Notes: a model not told the origin generated them from the letters alone. 64,000 nt of DNA from CAWJMD01 sp963700925 (GCA_963700925.1 OY969553.1:806001-870000); one strand, 5' to 3'; positions 16,171 through 24,777 are shown, counted from the stretch's first letter. Translations and numbers: made by a program.

Positions 16171-16638
16171 AATGTTTTCGGAGGGGGCCATGGCCGGCCC
16201 TTGCCTCCGCAGCGTGAGACCCGTTGGTGCGAGGTGCCACTGCTCTGCGTGGAAGTCGATCTCTCCCAGGCCTATCCGCATCCCAGCTAGTTCCCGGGAG
16301 ACGGTCGCGGTGTGCAGGAGTGGTTTCGAGGTGCGCGACGACGTTTACGTAGCCGATAGATGTGCTCGACGGAGCCTGCGAGCTGCGGACCTGGGCGCGT
16401 GCGGTTGGGGAACGCTGCATGGACTGCGTCACGCCACAGACGCTGGCGGCCGGGATCGCGATCGGGAAGCAGGTACGGCCAGGTGGCGAAGGTCTGTTGC
16501 GCGAGACGTCTCCGTGCAACGGATGAGGCCGAGGACGCGCTGCAGTACGAAGCGCTCGCGTGGCAAAGCGAGTGGCTTTCCAGCGTCTTCGCCGACCAAG
16601 CGTTGCAGTAGGGGAGATAGGTCCAAGAGCCAGTCGCC
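16171..16638. other. unassigned degenerate stretch
   Basis: About 470 bp between the truncated IPT/TIG gene and the end of the lytic transglycosylase gene. Base composition is more even than in flanking genes. Short frames exist on both strands (for example 16360-16611 plus, 16429-16626 minus), but none has a ribosome site, a recognisable motif or high-GC codon bias. An imperfect palindrome around GGGCCATGGCCGG lies near its left edge (16186). It looks like a deletion or insertion scar. Confidence 0.4.
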
Positions 16639-18069
16639 TCAGGGACTCGTCAGCGGCGGGGCCGCGGTCGGGCTGGTGGCCGGCGCTGTCGGCTCGCCGG
16701 TAGCGGTGCTGCTCGGTGACGAGCTGGGTCCGGGCCCGGTGGGGCACTGCGTCGGCGTGTCGGTCGGGGTGGCCGTCGGCGACCCGGTGGGTGTCGCCGT
16801 GGGTGTCCCCGTCGGCGTTTCGGTCGGTGTCTCCGTGGGCGTCTCGGTCGGTGTCTCGGTCGGTGTCTCCGTCGGCGTCTCGGTCGGTGTCTCCGTGGGC
16901 GTCTCGGTCGGAGTCTCCGTCGGAGACTCGGTCGGCCCACACGTGCTCGTCGGTGTGGCCGTCGGCGTCCCGGTCGGTCGTGGCGTGGTGCCGGTCGGCG
17001 ACGGCGTCTCGGTCGGCGAGGGCGTGGGCGGCGCCGTGGTGGTGGTTGGTGACGGAGTCGGGGTCGGCGACGCGGGCGGTGGCGGCGGCGCCGACGGTCC
17101 GGGCTGCGTGCGGCGAGCCGCCGACGCGCTGCCCGCGGCCGAGCCCTCCTGCCCGGGCACGGCCAGCACACCGTCGCGGTACGAGGTGGCCCACGTCAGC
17201 ACCGCTCGCACGTACGAGTCGGAGTGGTTGTAGCTGAGGATCGCGCGGCGCAGGTCATCCGGATTCGTCAGCACGCGGTCGCCATGGCAGAGGTACCGGC
17301 CCGCCGCCAGCGTCGCGTCGTACACGTTGTGCGGGTCGACCCGTCCGTCGCTGTTGCCGTCCGCGCCCCAACGCGCCCAGGTGCCGGGCAGGAACTGCAT
17401 CGGGCCTGCGGCGCGGTCGTAGGCGGCGTCCCCGTCCAAGGCACCGTCGTCGCGGTCGCGGATCACCGCGGTGCCGGCGAGCGTCCCGTCGAGGCGAGGG
17501 CCGAGGATGCGACCACGAGTCGTCCCGTCGGGCGTCACCCGTCCGCCCCTGGCATGGCCCGACTCGATCTTGCCGATGCCCGCGAGCAGCCACCACGGCA
17601 GCGCGCAGCGCGGGTCGTCGACCGCGATCCGGTCGGCGGCGCTGCGGTAGGCGGCCAGCACCGGCGCGGGGATGCCACGGATCGAGCCGACCGGGCCGAA
17701 CGCCGTCGACGGGGCGGGCGAGAACCCCGTCAGGCCGACGACGCCGGTGAGGGAGCCTGACCCTTCATCGGGCGAGCCAGTCAGGCCCGCCCAGCCCGCG
17801 GCGACGACCTGAGCCGTTGCCGGCCGGGCAGGCGAGGCCGTGTCGCCCTGTCTCGCAGGGAATCCGGGCTGCTCGGCGCTGGCAGTGAGTCCGGTGGCGA
17901 GCACCGCTGCGGCGGCGGCAGCGCCCAGGGCGCGGAGGTGGCGGGTGGGCACACGGAAGGGGATGCGAGGAAGGCGGGGCCGCAGTCGCAGCACGCGTGC
18001 AGCCTGTGTCGTTGGCTGGGGTTGCGCCCCCTGTGACGAGGTGCCGTTGCCGCTGGTCGGTGACTGCAC
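16639..18069 (-). CDS. exported lytic transglycosylase with Thr/Pro-Glu repeat tail
   Basis: 476 residues from GTG 18069. After a basic N-terminus comes an export segment 'ALGAAAAAAVLATGLTASA' (about 47-65). The catalytic domain is of the MltB/SLT_2 type: 'WWLLAGIGKIESGHARGG' carries the catalytic Glu (about E169), and later 'AAGPMQFLPGTWARWGADGN' plus an EF-hand-like 'DGNSDGRVDPHN' and 'LAAGRYLCHGD'. It cuts the glycan backbone of peptidoglycan. From about residue 320 the protein is only Pro/Thr/Ser, including roughly ten TPTE units (bases about 16800-16935), a wall-spanning or glycosylated tail. It is the first of four cell-wall hydrolase genes in this region. Confidence 0.9.
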   Translation of the reverse strand: MQSPTSGNGTSSQGAQPQPTTQAARVLRLRPRLPRIPFRVPTRHLRALGAAAAAAVLATGLTASAEQPGFPARQGDTASPARPATAQVVAAGWAGLTGSPDEGSGSLTGVVGLTGFSPAPSTAFGPVGSIRGIPAPVLAAYRSAADRIAVDDPRCALPWWLLAGIGKIESGHARGGRVTPDGTTRGRILGPRLDGTLAGTAVIRDRDDGALDGDAAYDRAAGPMQFLPGTWARWGADGNSDGRVDPHNVYDATLAAGRYLCHGDRVLTNPDDLRRAILSYNHSDSYVRAVLTWATSYRDGVLAVPGQEGSAAGSASAARRTQPGPSAPPPPPASPTPTPSPTTTTAPPTPSPTETPSPTGTTPRPTGTPTATPTSTCGPTESPTETPTETPTETPTETPTETPTETPTETPTETPTETPTGTPTATPTGSPTATPTDTPTQCPTGPGPSSSPSSTATGEPTAPATSPTAAPPLTSP

Positions 18070-18186
18070 GCGTCCAACCTCTGACGGTTCTCCGCCGGGC
18101 GCAACCCTTTGAGCCTGAACAGGGCCGTTCGGGTCTGCTCAGCCCGTAATTTGCTCGCCGGACGGGGCGAGGCGACGTCCAGCGAG

Positions 18187-18990
18187 TCAGTGGCGGAGGC
18201 AGGTGACGTCGCGGTCCGCCGGACGGTGGCCGGTGAGGTGCTTCATCGCGTCCTTGAAGTCCTCGCACCGCTCCCGGTCCTCGGTGGCGCTGGGCGCGTA
18301 CCCGATCAGCGTGGAGATCCGGCCCATGTCCATGCGGTCGGCCGGGCCGTTCGCGTGACGGTTGTTGTACCAGTACCAGCGCGCGATCTTCGAGCTCCAG
18401 GCCAGCCTGCGTGCCTTGTCCGGCGCGGCAACGAAGTTCTCGTCGAAGAAGTCGCCGGCATCGTCGTAGTTGAAGTCGCCGGTCAGCTGGATGAAGCCGC
18501 GACCGCGGTAGGGCGAGGTGCCGGGCTGCAGGGCGTTGTACCGCACACCCGACTCGTTCAGCACCGTGGCCAGGAAGGCCGACGCACGACGCGCGTTGTT
18601 GATCTTGCCGACCCGCATCTGGTTGTTCAGGCTGTCCAGGCCACGCACCACCGTGGCCCGGTCGCCGACCCCGTGGCTGAACATCTGGTTCAGGTCCCGG
18701 TAGGTGATGTCGGGCCGGACAACGCGCTCGCAGCTGGCGTCTACCGTGTCGGCCCAGTCGGCGATGGCCAGGTCGTCACCGCCCTCGCCGCACGTGACGT
18801 CGCCCTCGATGCCGTCCTGGCTGTTCAGCACGTCGTTGCCGGCCGTGCCGTGGAGGGTGTTGTTCGTATCGGTGCCGGTCGAGGTCTCGGCCGTGGCCGT
18901 GGTGCCGGTCAGCGTGGTGATCGCGATGACGGTGCCGAGCACCGCTGCCCCGACTCGCATCCGTCCGGGGCGAATCCTGTTGTGCTTCAT
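18187..18990 (-). CDS. secreted GH19 chitinase/endolysin-like protein with RTX-like N-terminus
   Basis: 267 residues from ATG 18990. Signal peptide to about residue 34 ('VLGTVIAITTLTGTTATA'). Residues 42-90 contain calcium-repeat-like 'NNTLHGTAGNDVL' and 'CGEGGDDLAIADWADTVDASC'. The C-terminal domain is of the GH19/lysozyme-like kind: 'AFLATVLNESGVRYN' with the likely catalytic Glu (about E146) and 'YRGRGFIQLTGDFNYDDAG', the signature shared with phage and secreted GH19 endolysins. It should hydrolyse beta-1,4 GlcNAc linkages in peptidoglycan or chitin, outside the cell. The upstream region holds paired palindromes (19070-19117), and the CHAP gene diverges from it. Confidence 0.85.
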   Translation of the reverse strand: MKHNRIRPGRMRVGAAVLGTVIAITTLTGTTATAETSTGTDTNNTLHGTAGNDVLNSQDGIEGDVTCGEGGDDLAIADWADTVDASCERVVRPDITYRDLNQMFSHGVGDRATVVRGLDSLNNQMRVGKINNARRASAFLATVLNESGVRYNALQPGTSPYRGRGFIQLTGDFNYDDAGDFFDENFVAAPDKARRLAWSSKIARWYWYNNRHANGPADRMDMGRISTLIGYAPSATEDRERCEDFKDAMKHLTGHRPADRDVTCLRH

Positions 18991-19069
18991 GATCTCTTCC
19001 TCTCAGCTTCCAGTCAGCGTCCGTCGTTTCACAGCGCGCCCCTACTTCACGAGGCGCACTGCACGTTCG

Positions 19070-19117
19070 CGAGGCTCGCGAGCCTCGTTAACGGTGCGTT
19101 GGCCTCGTTAACGAGGC
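19070..19117. promoter_or_regulatory. operator-like palindrome cluster between GH19 and CHAP genes
   Basis: A perfect palindrome with arms CGAGGCTCG at 19070-19087; a half site GCCTCGTTAACG at 19082-19093; and a perfect 16-bp palindrome GCCTCGTTAACGAGGC at 19102-19117. The two GCCTCGTTAACG sequences start 20 bp apart, two helix turns, as expected for cooperative dimers. The cluster lies about 80-130 bp upstream of the GH19 start and 190 bp upstream of the CHAP start, so it could control both. Confidence 0.65.
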
Positions 19118-19307
19118 TGGCGATCAGGGGCTGTCCGCCGTACGGGCCGCCGTTCCCCGTGACCCAACCTGCCGAAGCCGGCTGCGCACCCGCTTCGAGC
19201 CGGGACCACCCGGCGGTGCGGGATCGCAGCGGAATCGCAGCGGCGCCCGGCACGGTGCTCGCAACGGGCCATCACGGAGCGCCCGCAGCCAGAACAGGGG
19301 TTGGCAC

Positions 19308-19976
19308 ATGAGGAGACACGCGTTCGGGCTCGCAGCAGGGGCCCTGTCCTTCGCACTCGCGTTGACCGGGTTGGCTCCGGCCGTCGCTGCCTCCGACACT
19401 GCCGAGGAGCAGGTCGAGATCAGCTCCTTGCGCCAGCGGACCGTCGACCGGGCCCGGGAAGCGCTGACCAGCCCCCGCACCTACCGGCTCAGCGAGACGG
19501 GAGACAACCGTCGTAGCTCGCCGGTGGGCGGACGTCACCCCCACAACACCCTCGGCACCGGAACGTCCAACGCGAACATCAACGTGTACACCGGCTTCAG
19601 GTCCGAGGACTGGTGCGGCGACTTCGCGGCCGCGATCTGGACCGGCCACAACAAGCCGGACCCTGACCACTTCCCGCGGATCCCGCGCAACTACGCCAGC
19701 TCCCAGGCGTGGCGCACCGAGACCGGCTCCAACTACCACGACTTCTCGGCCGACCGCATGCCACGGCCAGGTGACGTCGTGGTCTGGCAGAGCGAGGAGT
19801 CGCCCTCGCACGGGCATGTGGGCGTGGTGACCGTCGTCGACACCGACGCCCGGCGGATCCACACCATCGAGGGGAACGTCGACGGGGAGGACATCGCCCG
19901 CAAGATCTTCGACTGGACGCGCGCGGGGCTGAGGCGAGGCGACCTTCGTGTCACCGGCTTCACTTCGCGCGAGTGA
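19308..19976 (+). CDS. secreted CHAP-domain amidase/endopeptidase
   Basis: 222 residues from ATG 19308 (AGGGG upstream). Signal peptide 'FGLAAGALSFALALTGLAPA' with cleavage near AVA-AS (about 28). The CHAP domain shows the catalytic Cys in 'EDWCGDFAAAIW' (C103), 'MPRPGDVVVWQ' and the catalytic His in 'PSHGHVGVVTVVD' (H168 or H170), followed by 'IHTIEGNVDG'. CHAP enzymes cut peptidoglycan stem or cross-bridge peptides or the amide bond. It is divergent from the GH19 gene and 81 bp ahead of the M15-like gene. No wall-binding domain is present, so it is probably released. Confidence 0.9.
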   Translation: MRRHAFGLAAGALSFALALTGLAPAVAASDTAEEQVEISSLRQRTVDRAREALTSPRTYRLSETGDNRRSSPVGGRHPHNTLGTGTSNANINVYTGFRSEDWCGDFAAAIWTGHNKPDPDHFPRIPRNYASSQAWRTETGSNYHDFSADRMPRPGDVVVWQSEESPSHGHVGVVTVVDTDARRIHTIEGNVDGEDIARKIFDWTRAGLRRGDLRVTGFTSRE

Positions 19977-20057
19977 GATCGCCTCTCCCCCAACGGACCA
20001 GTCCTGGCTGAACCATCCCAGCACCGCATCCCAGCACGATGAACTCGGAGGAACACC

Positions 20058-20960
20058 ATGCTCAGCACGAGGAATCGACTCGTCACCGTCGCCACGGTGG
20101 CGCTCGCCCTGGCCGCCGCCGCACTCCCCGCTGCGGCTACGGCGGCCAGCGCCGATCCCGGTAGCGCCCAGACAGCCGAGAAGGCCGTCGCCCTGCCCAC
20201 GGTCGACATGGAGCGGGTGCTCATCGCCGCCCAGCTCGACCCCTACCGCACGGACGACGTGACGACTCCGGGCGCGAAGGCGTCCGTCCTACGCGTCGAG
20301 AGGGCCTTGCGTGCCGAGGCGGGCCTGGCCCCAGCAAGCGTCGACGGCTACTTCGGCACCGCCACCCTTGACGCCTGGCACCGGTGGGAGCTCAAGGTGC
20401 ACCCCGCGAGCGACCGCAGCCCGGCCGTCATGAACTCGTTCCCCGGCTTCAGCGAGCTGCGCGATCTGGGGCGTGGCCGCTTCACCCTCGAGCGCGTCGT
20501 GGAGTCGGGCGGCTGGACCACCGAGGACGGCGAGAAGGTCGACGGGCGCACCAAGGCGATGTTCCACAAGGCCGAGGACCTCAGCGGCAACATGCGCATC
20601 ACCCAGGGCTGGGGTGACGCGCCGGCCTCCGACGGGACCCACCTCGGCGGAGGGGTCATCGACATCAGCGTCAGGCAGGCCGACGGCAGCGGTGACCTGA
20701 CGCAGGCGCAGATCGATGCGCGAGTCGGCGCGCTGCGTACCGTCGGCTTCGCCGCATGGTTCCGCGACTGGGCCGGGAACCGGCACATTCATGCCGTCGC
20801 GATCAGCGACCCCTTCCTGCCGGTTCGCGTGAACCGGGTCTACTGCCAGACCTTCGAGTTCAAGTTCTTCGACGACGGCCTCGGCGGTTGCACCGGGCGT
20901 CCCAGCGACGCGAACAGCCGCAACCTCACCACGTGGGAGGAGTACAAGAGAGCTCATTGA
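20058..20960 (+). CDS. secreted M15/VanY-like peptidase
   Basis: 300 residues from ATG 20058 with GGAGGAA upstream. Signal peptide to about residue 30 ('VALALAAAALPAAATAA'). Residues 75-110 resemble a peptidoglycan-binding repeat ('SVDGYFGTATLDAWHRWE'). The C-terminal domain has the metal-ligand pattern of M15 D-Ala-D-Ala/LAS peptidases: 'SDGTHLGGGVIDISV' (H195, D202) and 'NRHIHAVAI' (H243/H245). It would trim peptide stems of peptidoglycan. Its last 7 bases overlap the convergent SARP gene. With the transglycosylase, GH19 and CHAP genes it covers glycan and peptide cleavage. Confidence 0.82.
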   Translation: MLSTRNRLVTVATVALALAAAALPAAATAASADPGSAQTAEKAVALPTVDMERVLIAAQLDPYRTDDVTTPGAKASVLRVERALRAEAGLAPASVDGYFGTATLDAWHRWELKVHPASDRSPAVMNSFPGFSELRDLGRGRFTLERVVESGGWTTEDGEKVDGRTKAMFHKAEDLSGNMRITQGWGDAPASDGTHLGGGVIDISVRQADGSGDLTQAQIDARVGALRTVGFAAWFRDWAGNRHIHAVAISDPFLPVRVNRVYCQTFEFKFFDDGLGGCTGRPSDANSRNLTTWEEYKRAH

Positions 20961-23900
20961 CCCTCGTGCGACGTGGCTCCGATCGCTTCGAAACGCTCGT
21001 CGGTGCGGCTGTGCTCCAGCCGCCCGACGAGCGCGTCGAGCTCCGAAAGGTCCTGCACCCCAGCGGTGATGAGACACCCACGCTCCCGGACGAGGACCGT
21101 CCGCGCCTCGTCCACCCTGTTCTGCCGCTGCAGCACCAGACCGATGTCGCGCAGCGTGGCGGCCAGGCTGAGCGGGCGGCCCAGACGCTCGAACCCCTCG
21201 GCGCTGGACCACAACGCTCGCTCAGCGTCCGCCAGCCGTCCCAGGCCGGCCTGCGCGCGGCCGAGCGTGCGCTGGGCGCGGTGCAGCATGAACTCGTCGC
21301 GACGCTGCCCCGCCCGGTCCACCGCCTCGGCGGCGTCGGGCAGCGCGGCGACGGGGTCGCCCATGTAGACCAGGAGGTCGGCCCGGGTGTCGAGGGCCGC
21401 GGTGTGCCCGTTCTGGTCGCCCAGCCGGTCGAACCACAGCATGGCCGAGTCCGCGAGCGGGAGGCCCTCGCGGTACTCGCCGAGACGGCGATGCACCCGT
21501 GCGAGGGCGTACTGCGTCGTCGCCAGTCCCGACCAGTCCTGGGTGGTCTCGAATCCGGTCAGGGCCCGGCGCAGGTGTTCCCGTGCCGTCAGGAGCCGGT
21601 CGTAGTCGTCGTGCAGGCTGCCCCAGGCGAGCTCGATGTAGGCCCGAGTGGTGGTCGGCACGTCCGGGCCGGCGGACCGGCTGGCCCAGTCGAGAGCCTC
21701 CTCGGCCTCCGCGCCCTCGCCGGTCGCCCGGTGCGCGCGGCCGAGCACCACGGCCGCGGCGAGTGCCCCGGGGGTGTCGCCGTCCAGCACCATCGCTCGG
21801 CGGGCCCGCCGCGCGAGCGGGATGGCATCGACCGAGTCGGCGGACTCGTGCCGCAACAGGGCTTCGGCGAGGTCCAGGTAGGCGCGGCCGCGCTCCCCGT
21901 CGCGACCAGCGGTCGTGAGGGCCGCGCGCACGTCGGCGGTGATCGAGCACCACAGAGTCGGCTCGATGGCTCCGCGAGCGTAGTTGCCTGCCAGGGCGAG
22001 CAGGCGCCACGCGGTGGAGGGGTGCGCGCGCGCCGCTGCTCGCGCACAGATCTGGAGGTCGTCGTGCTCGGTGCGAAAGAACCGCAGGGCCTCGTCGGGA
22101 GTCGGCCCGGCCCCATCGGTTTCTGGGGGCCGCTCCCCGTGCTCGTCGGGCGGGAGGGGCAGCAGCAGCGCGGGGAAGGCGGCCGCGTTCTCGCGGGCCA
22201 GCTGGAGGAACCGGCCGGCGACGGCTGCGACCGTGGTTCCGGCCGCGAACGACGAGCGGTCGGACGTGGCGGCCGAGCGGCGGGCGTGCAGCCGGACCAG
22301 GTCGTGCAGCTGGTACTGCGCCTGCCAGCCGTCATGCAGCACCGGGTCGACGAAGCCGGCGTCGACCAGCTGGTCCAGGGCCCGCTCGCCGGCGGACTCG
22401 CTCCCCGCGAGCGCCGCGAAGACCCAGCGGCTGACCCGTGGGAACGGCAGGGCGGCGAGGTCCTGCAGCACGACCCGGGTGCTCTCGGGCAGCGGGGCCT
22501 CTGCCAGGCCGAGGCCGGCCTCGAGGATCCGCTCGCCGTCCCGTGCGTCGCTCTGGTCGGTGAGCTCGTCGGCCAGGCCGAGTGCCGCGCTGCCGAGCGG
22601 GACGTCGGGCCGACGGGCGAGGCGCTGCCCGATCAAGCGCAGCAGCAGCGGCAGGCCGCCGCACGTCCGGGCGAGGGCTCCCATCTCCTCGGTGCTCGCG
22701 TCGACCCGGTCGGTGCCGACGATGGAGGCAAGGAGGGCGACCGCGTCGTCGGCCCCGAGACTGGTCAGGCGCACGTGCAGCGTGGGCTCGGCCGCCGTCA
22801 GCGGACGTCGGCTGGTCATGATCGCCATCGAGGTCGGACGTGCGGGCAGCAGGTCGCTGACATCGAAGCCGTCGGGCACGTCGTCGAGAACGATCAGCGC
22901 ACGTCGCTCGTCGAGCACCGAGCGGAACAGCGCGGCGCGCGCGTCGCGGGAGGCGGGGATGCCCGCCGGTCCCACGCCCAGCAGGCCGAGGAACAGCTCC
23001 AGCACGCTTCCTGCCCCGGCGCGCCCGGTCTCGCTGTTCATCGCCAGGTAGAGACTGCCGTCGGGGAACCGGTCCCGCAGCCGGTGTGCCGCCTCGATGG
23101 CGAGCGTGCTCTTGCCGACGCCGCCCAGGCCGGTGACGCTCACCACCGCGGGCCGCGAGCCCGCCGACTCGGCGGCGGCCATGATCCCGGCGAGCTCGCG
23201 GTCGCGCCCGACGAGCTCGGCCATGGGGCGGGGCACCGTGCGTGGGTGCGGCCGGGGTCTGCGCGGTGGCTCGGAGGTCGCCTCATCGCCGTTGCTCGCG
23301 TCTGACCCTGCCTCGGCCGGCCCTTCGTCGGCGGCGCTGCCGCCGAGCGCCGGGTCGGTGGCGTACCCCCCGTCGAGCACGTGCAGCTGGGTCTGCCGGA
23401 GCCTGCTGCCCGGCTGCACGCCGAGCTCCTCGTCCAGCAGCCGGTAGGTGCGGCGGTAGACCCCCAGGGCCTCCGCCTGACGACCCCCCAGGGCGAGGAT
23501 CTGCATGAGCTGCGCAGCGAACGTCTCGTGGAACGGGTTCGCCTCAACCAGGGAGGTCAGCTCGGCCACCAGTCCCCGGTGGTGGCCGGCTGCGAGGTCC
23601 GCATCGACCCGCTCGCCCAGGAGCTCGAGCTGGATCTCCTGGAGGTGTCGCCGCTGCTGCGACACGGCGGGGCTGTCGTGGCATCCGTCCAGGGGCGTGC
23701 CGCTGCCGATGGTCGTCGCCTCCTGCAGCAGCTGCCGGCGTTCCTCGGCGGTGCAACCGGTGCCGGCAAGCTTCTGTCGCAGTGACTGCCACTCGTCGAG
23801 GTCGCAGGTCACTCCCGGCGCAAGCCGGTAGCCGCTGCCGTCGGTGAGGAGCACGTCAGCGCTTCCTGCCGTCTTGCGACGGATACCGGAGACCAGCGCC

Positions 23901-24106
23901 TGGACGCGGTTGCGCGGGGACGACGGGAAGTGGCTGCCCCAGATCCACTCCGCGAGAGCAGAAGCCGAGACTGTGCGGCCGCGGTGGACGGCGACACCCG
24001 CCAGGAGGGAGCGTTCCGACGGCGTAAGGGGCACGGTCCGCCCGTCCAGCGCTATCTGCACGAGGCCGAGCAGGACCACACGTCCGTCGCGAGCCCCCTC
24101 CGACAT
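20954..24106 (-). CDS. AfsR-like SARP regulator: wHTH-BTAD-NB-ARC-TPR
   Basis: 1050 residues from ATG 24106; an in-frame TTG at 24115 is less likely. Domains: winged helix (about 10-95, 'TPSERSLLAGVAVHRGRTVS', 'LLTDGSGYRLAPG'), BTAD (about 100-245), a Pro/Glu-rich linker, NB-ARC ATPase with Walker A 'VTGLGGVGKSTLA' (about 324-336), Walker B 'ALIVLDDV' and 'CGGLPLLLRL', then tetratricopeptide-like helices to the end ('ALARVHRRLGEYREGLPLAD'). The AfsR family switches on pathway-specific promoters in response to phosphorylation or ligand. No biosynthetic cluster is visible; the adjacent genes are four wall hydrolases, the natural candidate targets. No Shine-Dalgarno is present, and TACTTT lies 7 bases upstream, so the mRNA is probably leaderless. 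Confidence 0.92.
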   Translation of the reverse strand: MSEGARDGRVVLLGLVQIALDGRTVPLTPSERSLLAGVAVHRGRTVSASALAEWIWGSHFPSSPRNRVQALVSGIRRKTAGSADVLLTDGSGYRLAPGVTCDLDEWQSLRQKLAGTGCTAEERRQLLQEATTIGSGTPLDGCHDSPAVSQQRRHLQEIQLELLGERVDADLAAGHHRGLVAELTSLVEANPFHETFAAQLMQILALGGRQAEALGVYRRTYRLLDEELGVQPGSRLRQTQLHVLDGGYATDPALGGSAADEGPAEAGSDASNGDEATSEPPRRPRPHPRTVPRPMAELVGRDRELAGIMAAAESAGSRPAVVSVTGLGGVGKSTLAIEAAHRLRDRFPDGSLYLAMNSETGRAGAGSVLELFLGLLGVGPAGIPASRDARAALFRSVLDERRALIVLDDVPDGFDVSDLLPARPTSMAIMTSRRPLTAAEPTLHVRLTSLGADDAVALLASIVGTDRVDASTEEMGALARTCGGLPLLLRLIGQRLARRPDVPLGSAALGLADELTDQSDARDGERILEAGLGLAEAPLPESTRVVLQDLAALPFPRVSRWVFAALAGSESAGERALDQLVDAGFVDPVLHDGWQAQYQLHDLVRLHARRSAATSDRSSFAAGTTVAAVAGRFLQLARENAAAFPALLLPLPPDEHGERPPETDGAGPTPDEALRFFRTEHDDLQICARAAARAHPSTAWRLLALAGNYARGAIEPTLWCSITADVRAALTTAGRDGERGRAYLDLAEALLRHESADSVDAIPLARRARRAMVLDGDTPGALAAAVVLGRAHRATGEGAEAEEALDWASRSAGPDVPTTTRAYIELAWGSLHDDYDRLLTAREHLRRALTGFETTQDWSGLATTQYALARVHRRLGEYREGLPLADSAMLWFDRLGDQNGHTAALDTRADLLVYMGDPVAALPDAAEAVDRAGQRRDEFMLHRAQRTLGRAQAGLGRLADAERALWSSAEGFERLGRPLSLAATLRDIGLVLQRQNRVDEARTVLVRERGCLITAGVQDLSELDALVGRLEHSRTDERFEAIGATSHEGQ

Positions 24107-24113
24107 ATCCGGC

Positions 24114-24119
24114 AAAGTA
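24114..24119 (-). promoter_or_regulatory. -10 element for a leaderless SARP transcript
   Basis: TACTTT read on the minus strand, separated by 7 bases (GCCGGAT) from ATG 24106. This spacing puts the transcription start at the start codon. Absence of any ribosome binding site agrees with leaderless translation, which is common in actinobacteria. Confidence 0.55.
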
Positions 24120-24163
24120 CCCGACCCGACCCGACGCGCAAGGGTCGGTGGGCCCAGCCGCGG

Positions 24164-24667
24164 TCAGCCGACCGCGGGCTCCGGCCGTCCGGGGTGCTCG
24201 CCGCCACGGGAGTCGAGGTAGCTCCGCTTCGGGACCATCACCGCCCGCTGGAAGACACAGACGAGCACGCCGTCCTGGTTGTAGCCCCGGGTCTCGACGT
24301 GCACCACGCCGCGGTCGTCCTTGCTCGCCGACTCGCGCTTGTCGAGCACCGTGGTCTCGCCGTAGAGGGTGTCGCCGTGGAAGGTGGGCGCCACGTGCTT
24401 GAGCGACTTCACCTCCAGGTTGGCGATCGCCTTGCCCGACACGTCCGGCACGCTCATGCCCAGCAGCAGCGAGTACACGTAGTTGCCGACGACGACGTTC
24501 TTGCCCTGCGGCGTGGTCGTGGCGTAGTTCGCGTCGAGGTGCAGGGGGTGGTGGTTCATCGTGAGAAGGCAGAACAGGTGGTCGTCGTACTCGGTGACGG
24601 TCTTGCCCGGCCAGTGCTTGTAGACGGCTCCGACCTCGAACTCCTCGTAGGTGCGACCGAACTGCAT
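24164..24667 (-). CDS. MaoC-family enoyl-CoA/mesaconyl-CoA hydratase
   Basis: 167 residues from ATG 24667 with AGGAGG upstream. Hot-dog fold with the hydratase signature 'TEYDDHLFCLLTMNHHPLHL' (about 25-44) followed by 'DANYATTTPQGKNVVVGNYV' and 'YSLLLGMSVPDVSGKAIANL'. The near-identical pattern is familiar from the MaoC protein encoded beside a CitE-like lyase and an acyl-CoA dehydrogenase in Streptomyces (ethylmalonyl-CoA pathway) and in the Rv2498c-Rv2500c group of Mycobacterium. It probably hydrates a C5 enoyl-CoA such as mesaconyl-CoA. The two partner genes are in this window (28760-29959, 34116-35105), same strand but not adjacent. Confidence 0.88.
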   Translation of the reverse strand: MQFGRTYEEFEVGAVYKHWPGKTVTEYDDHLFCLLTMNHHPLHLDANYATTTPQGKNVVVGNYVYSLLLGMSVPDVSGKAIANLEVKSLKHVAPTFHGDTLYGETTVLDKRESASKDDRGVVHVETRGYNQDGVLVCVFQRAVMVPKRSYLDSRGGEHPGRPEPAVG

Positions 24668-24777
24668 GGGACCTCCTGGTACCCGACTGCCTGCTGGACG
24701 CCCGCCATCCTGCCGCGTGGGGGCGGGTGGGCCTACACGGTCGGGGCGTGGGGTCGGTCACGTGGGAAGATCCCGCC

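Noticed and set aside
16360..16611. Small plus-strand frame in the scar region
   Set aside because: No ribosome site, no recognisable motif and no codon bias; kept as unassigned.
16800..16935. Short regular repeats as a CRISPR array
   Set aside because: Units are contiguous and encode TPTE; there are no spacers or cas genes.
18187..20960. Prophage lysis region
   Set aside because: All enzymes have bacterial export signals; no holin, tail, capsid or integrase genes are present.
20756..23305. 849-codon plus-strand frame
   Set aside because: Antisense to the SARP/NB-ARC gene; low-complexity Arg/Gln/Val text without domains.
6808..24106. Secondary-metabolite cluster suggested by two SARP regulators
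   Set aside because: No PKS, NRPS, terpene, RiPP or tailoring genes are near either regulator.
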